64,000 bases of DNA, taken from the NCBI GenBank assembly GCA_019192545.1, contig JAHCMI010000033.1:23300-87299 (forward strand), in the 5' to 3' direction. Positions 1-8,900 of the stretch are shown piece after piece. Numbering within the stretch: position 1 is the first letter of the stretch; each line of letters begins with the position of its first letter. This DNA is from Rivularia sp. MS3 (GTDB taxonomy: Bacteria > Cyanobacteriota > Cyanobacteriia > Cyanobacteriales > Nostocaceae). Below the pieces are notes generated by a model. That model did no database searches and was not told the origin of the DNA. It saw only the letters and a program-made list of their open reading frames with translations. The position numbers and the translations under genes were made by a program.

Positions 1-34
1 GGAACCCCCCGTTTTCCGAGACCTATACTGCTAA

Positions 35-1342
35 TTAATTATTGGGATTACGGCGTTTTTGCAAAAATGGAGGAATCTCCAATCCTGGTTTTTGTTTTGG
101 TTCGGCTTGGGGTTGTTTGGGAGAATTAGCACCTGTTGATGATGGTTGTGGCATCTGTCGCCGTTGCTGTTGTGTTTGGGGAGCAACTACTCGATTGTTA
201 GGAGTTGCACTTTGCTGCTGCCTTTCTTGAATTTCACCAGTAAAGCCGGTAGCAATTACAGTAATTCTCACTTCCCCTTCGAGTCTGTCATCAATCACTG
301 CTCCAAAAATAATATTGGCGTTGGGATCTACTACTTCATAAATTGCTTCTGCGGCTGCGTTCACTTCATGTAAAGTCAAATCGCTACCACCAGTGATGTT
401 AAATACAACACCCCTTGCACCTTCAATAGAACATTCTAGTAAAGGCGAGGATATCGCGGCGATTGCAGCTTCCCGAGAACGGGACTTGCCAGAACCAATA
501 CCAATTCCCATCAAAGCAGAACCTGCATCTGCCATCACGGCTCGCACGTCGGCAAAGTCAACGTTGACTAAACCGGGAATTGTAATGATGTCGGATATGC
601 CTTGCACACCTTGGCGCAATACATCATCTGCATAACGAAAAGCTTCTTGTACGGGTGTTTGCTCGGGAATCACTTCCAAAAGTTTATTGTTAGGAATGAT
701 AATTAAAGTATCTACCCGGCTTTTCAAAGCCTCAACACCTTGTTCTGCTTGGGTAGTCCGGCGGCGACCTTCAAATACGAACGGACGAGTAACTACGCCA
801 ACTGTTAAGGCACCCATTTCTTTTGCGACTTCAGCAACGACCGATGCCGCACCCGTACCGGTACCGCCTCCCATACCAGCAGTAATAAAAACTAAATCGG
901 CTCCTTCTAAAGCCGTAGCAATTTCATCTCTCGATTCTTCTGCTGCTTTTTGCCCGATGGCAGGATTACCGCCCGCGCCTAAACCCCGCGTTAGCTTTTG
1001 TCCGATCTGCAAGCGACAAGGAGCCGCAGCCATCGTTAAAGCTTGAGCATCGGTGTTAATTGACCAAAACTCGACTCCACTTAAATCCGAAGCAATCATA
1101 CGGTTGACGGCATTTCCACCACCACCACCGACACCAATTACTTTGATATTAGCGACTCTGCCAGGAATAATATCCCCAACAGGATTTTCGTCAGGAGAAT
1201 GGTTATTATCGCCGTTTTGACCCAAACTTAGCCCAGAATGACCAAAAGGGTTATTGGTACTAATTCCTGCTAGCGAGATTCCTTGCTGTCCGGGAGACTG
1301 CGAGTTTTTATAGGTAAGCCCTTGGTTATTATCAAGTGTCAT
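35..1342 (-). CDS. ftsZ: Cell division protein FtsZ
   Basis: Tubulin-like GTPase that polymerises into the cytokinetic Z-ring at the inner face of the plasma membrane. Visible features are the N-terminal nucleotide-binding core with the glycine-rich [16 protein letters not shown] stretch, the tubulin signature GGGTGTGAA, and the C-terminal GTPase-activating region around [12 protein letters not shown] Gln/Pro-rich linker leads to a conserved C-terminal tail (IPPFLQKRR) that normally binds partners such as ZipN/SepF. A poorly conserved extension of about 60 residues precedes the core, as in heterocystous cyanobacteria. I start at the ATG of MTLDNN, which matches remembered Nostoc FtsZ; the track start at 1357 adds five residues. 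It lies downstream of ftsQ on the same strand after about 0.9 kb, so it probably has its own promoters. Confidence 0.97.
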   Translation of the reverse strand: MTLDNNQGLTYKNSQSPGQQGISLAGISTNNPFGHSGLSLGQNGDNNHSPDENPVGDIIPGRVANIKVIGVGGGGGNAVNRMIASDLSGVEFWSINTDAQALTMAAAPCRLQIGQKLTRGLGAGGNPAIGQKAAEESRDEIATALEGADLVFITAGMGGGTGTGAASVVAEVAKEMGALTVGVVTRPFVFEGRRRTTQAEQGVEALKSRVDTLIIIPNNKLLEVIPEQTPVQEAFRYADDVLRQGVQGISDIITIPGLVNVDFADVRAVMADAGSALMGIGIGSGKSRSREAAIAAISSPLLECSIEGARGVVFNITGGSDLTLHEVNAAAEAIYEVVDPNANIIFGAVIDDRLEGEVRITVIATGFTGEIQERQQQSATPNNRVVAPQTQQQRRQMPQPSSTGANSPKQPQAEPKQKPGLEIPPFLQKRRNPNN

Positions 1343-2278
1343 TAGATTTACGTGCATTCAGATAAACGACTTTTAGGGGTCACAATTTCCGCATTAAGGT
1401 TTTATATCGGGGTGCGATCTACCCGCTCGCGTCAACTCTCGATAAACATTCTTGTGGGATTTGCTGTTCCCGAATGTTATTACTGTTTTCTTATATTCTC
1501 CAATTAGAGGCAAAATTGAGAGCGCGAAGCGTTTTTTAATCGCCGAACGCTAAAGTTTCGCGATCGACAACTAATTCTCAAGAAGTATACTTAATATTTA
1601 CTTAAAGAAAGAACTGCGTCTCTTCAAAGCTGACTTTACAATATGTACTTGTTATTAGCTTCATATATGCTTGCTTGCTCCTCTTTGTTATTTTTAATGT
1701 ATATTGGTCATCAATTTTACAACTAATAGTGTTTGTTTTTGTTTGTTTGTAGCCATAAATACTGGTTTAATTTTGGGAACACTGAAATTAATTAAACAAG
1801 TAAAACACTGACGTAAGTCTGTAGATAATTGGAAAACATTCTTTTATCAAAAACTATTGCAAGTTATGAGAACATAAATTATCTTCATGTAAAACAAATT
1901 TTCAACTCCTAACTAAGGTTTCTTTTTGTATGACTGCTTGCATCAGCAAAGATGGTACGTTTGTTCGCCATTAAAGGTAAATCTTACCAATTATCGCAGG
2001 CTGTTTAAGGAACGCCTATTTTCGGCTAGGAACGTCATCATCAGCTAATTGTCTTACATCTTGCACCCTTGAACTTAAGCGTAACTACAACAGCAAAAGA
2101 GTTTATACTCCCCAAGGGAAGGTTTTTGATTATTTTTGAAACAATGCGATCGACTCAAAGCCAACTTGATTGTGATATGGTCGCTCCTAAAACAACAATC
2201 ATTAATATATATTTATCAGCATAAATCTTATTAATAAACCAGGAGTATTTTATACATTCGCCTCCAATAGTTGTTTTC
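1343..2278. other. Intergenic region between ftsQ and ftsZ
   Basis: This 0.9-kb AT-rich stretch has no credible ORF on either strand. It must hold the ftsZ promoter(s), read leftwards, and the ftsQ 3' end. I see no clear terminator hairpin or RNA gene. Long ftsZ leaders are usual in filamentous cyanobacteria. Confidence 0.5.
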
Positions 2279-3112
2279 TTAATTATTTCGAGAATTTATT
2301 CGCACAGTTTTATGGTTCATTTGTACCAAGATTGTTTCTGTATTAGATAAATCTATAAACTCAATTTGATTCATATTCACTCGTGCTGGTAAACGACGGA
2401 TTTTTGCTAATAGTTTAATCTTTTCAGATAACTTAGATGTCGGATTTCCAATATGCACGCTTCCTAATTCTGTTTTTAAAATTATATTATTAGGGTCTCG
2501 GCAATCAACTTGCATGATAGGAACCGAACTTTTGCTTACTGCTTGATAAAGCTGCTTCCAAAAAGGGCGGCATTGTTGCAATTCACCAATTAGTTTGAGT
2601 TGTGGTAATTTGTCTTCCCTAATTGATTTATAGTTTTCTAAAGACACCCAAGCACCATCTAAGTCCACTAATCCCCGGATTGATTTTTCAGCATTAGAAT
2701 CAACGCTGCTAGGTGTTTGAGTAATTGCCACTGGGATGATTTCAGATACCTCAACTTTTAATCCCGGTGGAAACAACCTGCGAGTTACGGATGCTCGTGT
2801 TATGCCTGGTTGCTGCTTTAAAGATGCGCTCAAACTACTCGGTTCAACCCGCCACAAAGATTTGGGATAAGATAATTTGATTTTTGACTGTATCGTTTCA
2901 TCAGAGAGCAGATGATTTCCGGAAACAGCAATATCTTTCTTGCTTTTGAGTACCCACGTTGGTTGAATCAAAAACCACAGCAAACCAACCGCCAGCCCTG
3001 TAATGGCGAAGCTACGCCAAATTGCACTAATAATTTGTATTTGTCTGTTACGGCGTAGTTTTTCGCGACGTAGTTCCAAGTCTGTGGAGGAAACTGATAA
3101 TATCTCCGGCAT
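2279..3112 (-). CDS. ftsQ: Cell division protein FtsQ (DivIB family)
   Basis: Bitopic divisome protein linking early and late division proteins. After a short basic cytoplasmic N-terminus (RREKLRRNRQ) there is one membrane segment at about residues 33-50, followed by a POTRA-like region beginning KDIAVSGNHLLSDETIQSKI at about 58-78 and the FtsQ/DivIB beta domain to the end. The length of 277 aa is normal for the cyanobacterial family. The position just upstream of ftsZ on the same strand is the classic dcw-cluster order. The ATG start gives a complete transmembrane anchor. Confidence 0.92.
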   Translation of the reverse strand: MPEILSVSSTDLELRREKLRRNRQIQIISAIWRSFAITGLAVGLLWFLIQPTWVLKSKKDIAVSGNHLLSDETIQSKIKLSYPKSLWRVEPSSLSASLKQQPGITRASVTRRLFPPGLKVEVSEIIPVAITQTPSSVDSNAEKSIRGLVDLDGAWVSLENYKSIREDKLPQLKLIGELQQCRPFWKQLYQAVSKSSVPIMQVDCRDPNNIILKTELGSVHIGNPTSKLSEKIKLLAKIRRLPARVNMNQIEFIDLSNTETILVQMNHKTVRINSRNN

Positions 3113-3889
3113 TTAAACCTCTTCGTGCAAGATTTGAGTTGAAGTTGTTGAATGAAGATGAATAAATTCGTTGAAGTCAATTTTTTTGAATGGACAAGTA
3201 GAAAAAATTATATTTCTCCTCAAGTTTTTCAGAAATATTCACTTATAACAAAAGCACTACCTATATAAAGTACATATGAACCATAATTATTATTTACTAT
3301 CATGCCTTCACCAGTAATAAATTGACCTGTTAACGGTATTGCTTATAGTAAGCAATAACACTATAGTTATAGGTTTTATTTAGATTTTTTTTAACGACCG
3401 GACAATTTATATTTTGGTTATGCCTAATGTAGTCTTTTTACTTTAGAGCGACATTTATTTTCAAGTCAAAGGGCTACAAATAATACGAAAATATAATGGA
3501 AAAATTATCAGTATGCTACCTGAAGTATTAACAGCTACAGCTACATCCTTTTTTGACAGTTAAATTATGGCTCGATAATTAAATCCCTTATTATACATGG
3601 CTAAGCTTTACTGTAACGAAGACTAACATTAACTTATTTCTTTGCAGAAAGAAATAGTATATATACTTAAAGCAGCTTGACGTTTGTCTGAAAAAATGAT
3701 ATGCATGATTTGCTACAATTAATACTTAAGTGCAAAACAAACTTTTGTATAAAGCAGCTTTTTATACTAAAAGTAACGAGGCGGTTTTATACAAAAGAGT
3801 TATAGTTGAAGCCACGTATTTTTGTCAAAAGCTTACCGATGCCGGTATAACAATACAAATACGTGTTCTCCTGCATCAGGGACAAATAA
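3113..3889. other. Divergent intergenic region with repeated TTTATAC-type motifs
   Basis: This region separates ftsQ (minus) from the ATPase gene (plus) and should carry both promoters. It has no credible ORF. The segment 3669-3797 holds a repeated sequence AAAGCAGCTT (3669-3678 and 3751-3760) and three half-sites of the motif TTTATAC(T)AAAAG, one inverted (listed separately). Confidence 0.5.
3742..3797. promoter_or_regulatory. Inverted/direct repeat cluster, candidate operator of the ATPase-STAND locus
   Basis: CTTTTGTATAAA (3742-3753) is the exact reverse complement of TTTATACAAAAG (3786-3797). A third, one-base-longer copy TTTATACTAAAAG lies at 3761-3773. Together they make one inverted and two direct half-sites within 56 bp upstream of the first ATPase gene. 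A regulator-binding array is my inference; the repeats themselves are read directly. Confidence 0.35.
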
Positions 3890-3982
3890 TTGACCAGAGC
3901 TTCTAGTCTGCTTGAAACCCAAGTAAAACAAGTACTGAGGGTGCTTGAGTTAATGGTTAATACTTATAGAAATTGCATCTAC

Positions 3983-5338
3983 ATGAAAACTACACTAAAT
4001 TTGTCAAGGTTTTTTAAAGCCTGTAATCCAAGTAGGACTTTGGTTATAGGCGACGATTCCGATAGAAAGTACTACATAGATTTTTCCGAAGTAAGGGGTT
4101 GCAAAATAGTAGAAGAACTGCAACGAACAATTGTCCGTATTTCTCCCGATGAACCCACTTGTCAATTATTTACAGGTCATATTGGCTGCGGTAAGTCAAC
4201 TGAGCTACAGCGTCTCAAAGCAGAATTAGAGCAATCCGGATTTCATGTAGTTTATTTTGAGTCCAGCCAGGATTTGGACATGGCGGATATAGATGTCAGC
4301 GATATTTTATTGAGTGTAGCCCGCCAAGTTAGTGCCAGTTTAGAAGAAATTAACATTAGGTTAAAGCCTGGTTATTTTAGTAATTTATTTAGAGAAATAG
4401 GGGAATTTCTGCAAACTCCGATAGATATTTCCGCAGAAGCTGAATTTTCTCTAGGGATTGCGAAAATCAGTGCGAAAGCCAAAGATAGTCCGCAGTTGCG
4501 CTCTCAGCTTAGACAATATCTTGAACCTCGTACTAATAGCATTTTGCAAGCGATTAATGAAGAGGTGTTGGACAAAGCAACCAAGCAGCTACAGTTAAGG
4601 GGACAAAAAGGACTGGTTGTAATTATTGACAATTTGGATAGAGTTGATATGCGCCCGATGCCATCAGGGCGATCGCAACCCGAATATTTGTTTATTGATA
4701 GGGGCGAACAGCTGCGTCGGCTTAAATGTCATGTGGTTTATACAATTCCATTAGCATTAATTTTTTCTGGTGAATACGAAACGTTAAAAAATCGTTTGGG
4801 TGGTGGTATTGCGCCTAAAGTGCTGCCGATGGTATTGGTACGTCAAAGGGATGGTGACGACTGCAAACCGGGAATGACTCTTTTACGTCAGTTGGTTTTA
4901 GCCAGAGCATTTCCGGAAGCTTCGCCGGACATTAGATTGAGATTGATTAATGAAATATTCGATAGTTCGGAAACTTTAGACCGTTTGTGTAGGGTTAGTG
5001 GCGGTCATATTCGTAATTTATTGGGATTACTTTACAGCTGCTTGCAACGGCAAGATCCTCCCTTCGAGCGTTCTTGCTTAGAAGCAGTCATCAAAGATTA
5101 TCGCGACGATTTACTTTTAGCGATCGACGACGAAGAATGGCAATTGCTGTATGAAGTTGTCAATCAGCAAACTGTTAAAGGTGAATCTGAATATCAAAGA
5201 TTGCTACGAAGTATGTTTGTTTTTGAATACCGAGATGCTAAGGGACGCTGGTTCGGCATTAGTCCAGCTTTATCGGAAACTGAAAAAGTCCTCAGCTGGG
5301 AAAATTCTGAGTACAAGATTCCAGCAACTTTTTCTTGA
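3983..5338 (+). CDS. P-loop ATPase, AAA-like, partner of the downstream STAND/WD40 protein
   Basis: Predicted cytoplasmic NTPase. From the ATG at MKTTLNLSRFF the Walker A motif GHIGCGKST is at about residues 62-70, and a Walker B-like strand VVIIDNLDR lies near residue 215. The tail is helical and resembles the winged-helix region of AAA/STAND ATPases (RLCRVSGGHIRNLLGLL). The track begins at a TTG at 3890; I prefer 3983 because family members, as I remember them, begin close to the LSRFF(K/Q)ACNPS motif. It reads in the same direction as the 1719-aa STAND/WD40 gene 0.6 kb downstream. Such an ATPase beside a large repeat protein is a recurring cyanobacterial arrangement, so I infer joint function. 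The cellular role is unknown. Confidence 0.75.
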   Translation: MKTTLNLSRFFKACNPSRTLVIGDDSDRKYYIDFSEVRGCKIVEELQRTIVRISPDEPTCQLFTGHIGCGKSTELQRLKAELEQSGFHVVYFESSQDLDMADIDVSDILLSVARQVSASLEEINIRLKPGYFSNLFREIGEFLQTPIDISAEAEFSLGIAKISAKAKDSPQLRSQLRQYLEPRTNSILQAINEEVLDKATKQLQLRGQKGLVVIIDNLDRVDMRPMPSGRSQPEYLFIDRGEQLRRLKCHVVYTIPLALIFSGEYETLKNRLGGGIAPKVLPMVLVRQRDGDDCKPGMTLLRQLVLARAFPEASPDIRLRLINEIFDSSETLDRLCRVSGGHIRNLLGLLYSCLQRQDPPFERSCLEAVIKDYRDDLLLAIDDEEWQLLYEVVNQQTVKGESEYQRLLRSMFVFEYRDAKGRWFGISPALSETEKVLSWENSEYKIPATFS

Positions 5339-5949
5339 TAGTAATATTGCCGATTCAATATTGCTTATTAAAATTAAAGACTAATTATTAGCGTAAAAGC
5401 TTGCATTTAACCTTTTTCGTTAATCCAAATATTGATAAGGAGAAGCTTTTATACGCTTGACAGTAGAATTTTTAAGTAATTTAGCCCGAAAAATCATCAA
5501 ACAAAAAGAAATTAGATATCCGATGGGGCATTTATTGTTTGAAATTTTTAATTAGAAATATTAATTATTCTAATTAGTTAAATTTGGCTAATAAAAATAT
5601 TTTTCTGCTCAACTGAACTGTACTTTTCCGAGTGAAGACAAGCAAACTTAATTTTCAAAAGCATCATCAGATTATCTATGGAGTTTTTTAGATCAAAGCA
5701 AGCTGCATAATTTAATCGCTGCTGTGAATCTAAAATCCGAAGTTTTAAATCTCAAATCTAATTTACCCACAATTTCTAGAATAAACGGGGCTTTAAACTT
5801 TAGTCTCAGGAAAAGGGCAGGCTTCTACATTGTTAAATATCGGCAAAAAACTAATTCATTAGTTTTAATTTTGACGATATTTGAGAAGCTTTTGAATAAA
5901 CCCTTGGGTTCGATCTCGTGACACAACGTCAAATCAAAATTTTGCAGCT
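5339..5949. other. Intergenic gap between the two locus genes
   Basis: This AT-rich spacer has no convincing coding potential. The 65-aa track ORF at 5724-5921 has repetitive low-complexity codons (NLKSEVLNLKSNL) and no family resemblance. No strong hairpin terminator is visible, so co-transcription of the flanking genes is possible. Confidence 0.4.
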
Positions 5950-8900
5950 ATGAGCGAAAATACAAATCTCACGGATATCGCTATTTCTAATCAGCATTCT
6001 CTAAAAAGATTAATTCGGGCAATTGCACTATCAAGAGGTCAATTTTCTCTGATTCTTGTGCGGTGTAATTATACGGAGTTGTGCAAGCAAGTATTAGACA
6101 ATATCCGCTCGCAAACCAAAGATGTAAATTTGCGAGAAGTATTTCTATCTCCATCAACCACTGCTTTACACAGCACTATAGTCTCAGAGCTATTTTTGGA
6201 TATACCAGCTGTAAAGACAGATTGTTTACCAACAGCAGTAATGGTATTTGGCTTGGAGTCAGTAACCAACTTAGAAGATTTACTTACCGGTATTAATCAA
6301 GCACGAGATATATATGCCGATACTTTTTCCTTTCCCATAGTTTTATGGCTTAAAGATGAAGTTGGAACATCACTATCACGATTTGCCCCAGATTTCAAAA
6401 GTTGGGCGGCAACGACGATTAAATTTGAAATGGCTGCTCCGGATTTAGTCACTCTGATCCAACAGCAAACACAGGCTTTGTTTGACAAGGTTATAGATGC
6501 AGGAGCGCAAAAGTTTTTATCTAATGCTGCTTTACTTTTAGATCCCAAATCACAGCAGCGTCGAGAAGTTGAATCTGCTCGTAACGATTTGCTGCGGCTT
6601 TATGACATCAAGCTCGAACCCCAATTAGAAGCAAGTTTAGAATTTGTTCTCGGACGCGATAATTATGTCAACGACAACATTGACGAAGCTCTATGTCATT
6701 ACCAGCGCAGTCTAGAACTCTGGGAAGAAGAAATTAACAGTAATTCTTTATCTCCTTTGATTGCCAATTGCAAACAGGAAACAAACAAAGGTGATTTCTT
6801 TTCTCCCCATGCGCCACTCTTTTCTCTCATACGTCAAGCTGTTGTCATGTTCCACCTGGGACTTTGTTACCGACGCTTGGCAGACTTACAGCCTGCTGCC
6901 AATACTAGCTTTTGGCAAAATGCTTTGAATTGGTTTAAGCAATGCTTAGATATATTTGAAAAAGCTAGCAGAAAAGATTTAAGTGCTAAATTTATTTTTC
7001 CAGCCTGTGAAGTCCTAGAACGTTTGCAGCAATGGGATGATTTATCAGAGTTAGCTGCTTATTCTTTGCAGTTGCATTCCTCTGAAGGTAATAAAAATTT
7101 AGTTGCTCAAGATTACGGATTTCTATGTGTTGTAGCTACTTCTAAATCTGATTGGGTACAAGCCCATGAATTAGCTAATACAGCTCTTTCTATTGCAGAG
7201 GAAGTTCCAGAAGTGTCTCGCCAACAAGAAAGCTGGTATTTATTATTACTGGGTCGTACTTTACGGAATTTGGGTGAATGGGACGAAGCTGTCAATACTT
7301 TAGAATGGGCTAAAGTTGTTTGTGAAGCTCAATACGAGCCATCTTTATATTTAGAAATTGTTGAAGAATTGCGCTCGCTTTATTTCTGCGAACGTCATGA
7401 CTACTTAGAAGCTTTTAAACTTAAACGAGAAAAAATTCAGATTGAACATCAGTATGGATTTCGTGCTTTTATTGGTGCGAGTCAATTGCAGCCACAGCGG
7501 TATAGAATCAATCCAGTTTTACAGCCGCAAAAAATTTCATCTACTCCCGATCGAGTTGCTCAAGAAATTGCGGCTTCAGGAAGACACCAAGATGTGCATA
7601 ACCTGCTGGCAAAAATGACTCGTGCTGACTGTAAACTCACAGTGGTTCACGGACCTTCGGGGGTAGGTAAAAGCTCGATAATTAAAGCAGGGTTGGTTCC
7701 AGCATTAAAACAAAATGCAATTGGAGAGCGCATGGCTTTACCAATTGTTCTATCTGTTTATACTGATTGGATCGCAGCTTTAGGGCGTAGTTTAAATCAG
7801 GTTATTGCCCGTACTTCCATATCATTAGCGATAGACATTACTGTTGAAGTCATTTTAGAAAAACTACGGCTGCTAGCAGACAATAATTACACTGTAATTT
7901 TAATTTTTGACCAGTTAGAAGAGTTTTTCTTTGTCAAACAGGATACGCCTCAAAGAATCGAATTTTACAAATTTTTTAATCAATGTCTGAATATTCCGTT
8001 TGTCAAAATTATTCTTTCATTGCGGGAAGATTATTTACATTACTTGTTAGAATTCGAGCGTTTAAGTTACTTAGAAGAAGAAGAATCTCACGACTTAGGA
8101 GTAATTAATAAAAATATTCTAGATAAGAATATCCGCTACTACTTAGGCAAATTTACTTGCCAAGATGCTAATAGTATTATCCATAGTTTGACAGAACGCT
8201 CTCATTACCAGTTAAGTGATGAATTAATTAATAAATTAGTAGAGGATTTAGCAGGGGTTACTCGCCAAGTGCATCCTATAGAGCTACAAATCGTTGGCGC
8301 TCAATTAGAAGCACAAAATATTACTACATTAGGCGAATATCAACGCAGTGGTGGTTCTGAAAAATTAGTCCAACACTGGTTAGAAAAAGTTATTTACGAT
8401 TGCGGGCAAGAAAACGAACAGCTAAGCTGGAAATTACTATTTGAATTAACTGATGAAAAGGGTACCCGACCTCTTAAAACTAAAGCAGAATTAGTTACGG
8501 CTATTTTTAAAGAACAAGATTCTTATAAAGAAGAAGCAGAAAATTCTCAACCAGATAATTTTTTAATTAATATGAATCAAACTGCTGATTCTGCTTTCTC
8601 TACATTTAACCAATCTCGCACCGGCAGCGACGAAGAAAATAGGGATAACTTTATGCATTCCTACAATGTCAGTACCTTAGAGTTGATTTTAGAAATCCTT
8701 GTAGGAAGCGGTTTGGTATTGCGAGTGCTTCAAGAGTCCGGAGAGCGTTATCAGTTAGTTCACGATTATCTAGTTAAACCCATTCGCGTTCGTAACGACT
8801 ATGGAATTATTGCCGAATTAGAAAAAATCCGCTTTGAAAAAACTAAAGCAGAAGTAGCTCAAAAATTATCCCAACAAAAGCTAAATTCTATACTTCAACG

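Noticed and set aside
5724-5921. 65-aa ORF between the two ATPase-locus genes
   Set aside because: Low-complexity NLKS repeats, no clear ribosome site, and no resemblance to known proteins.
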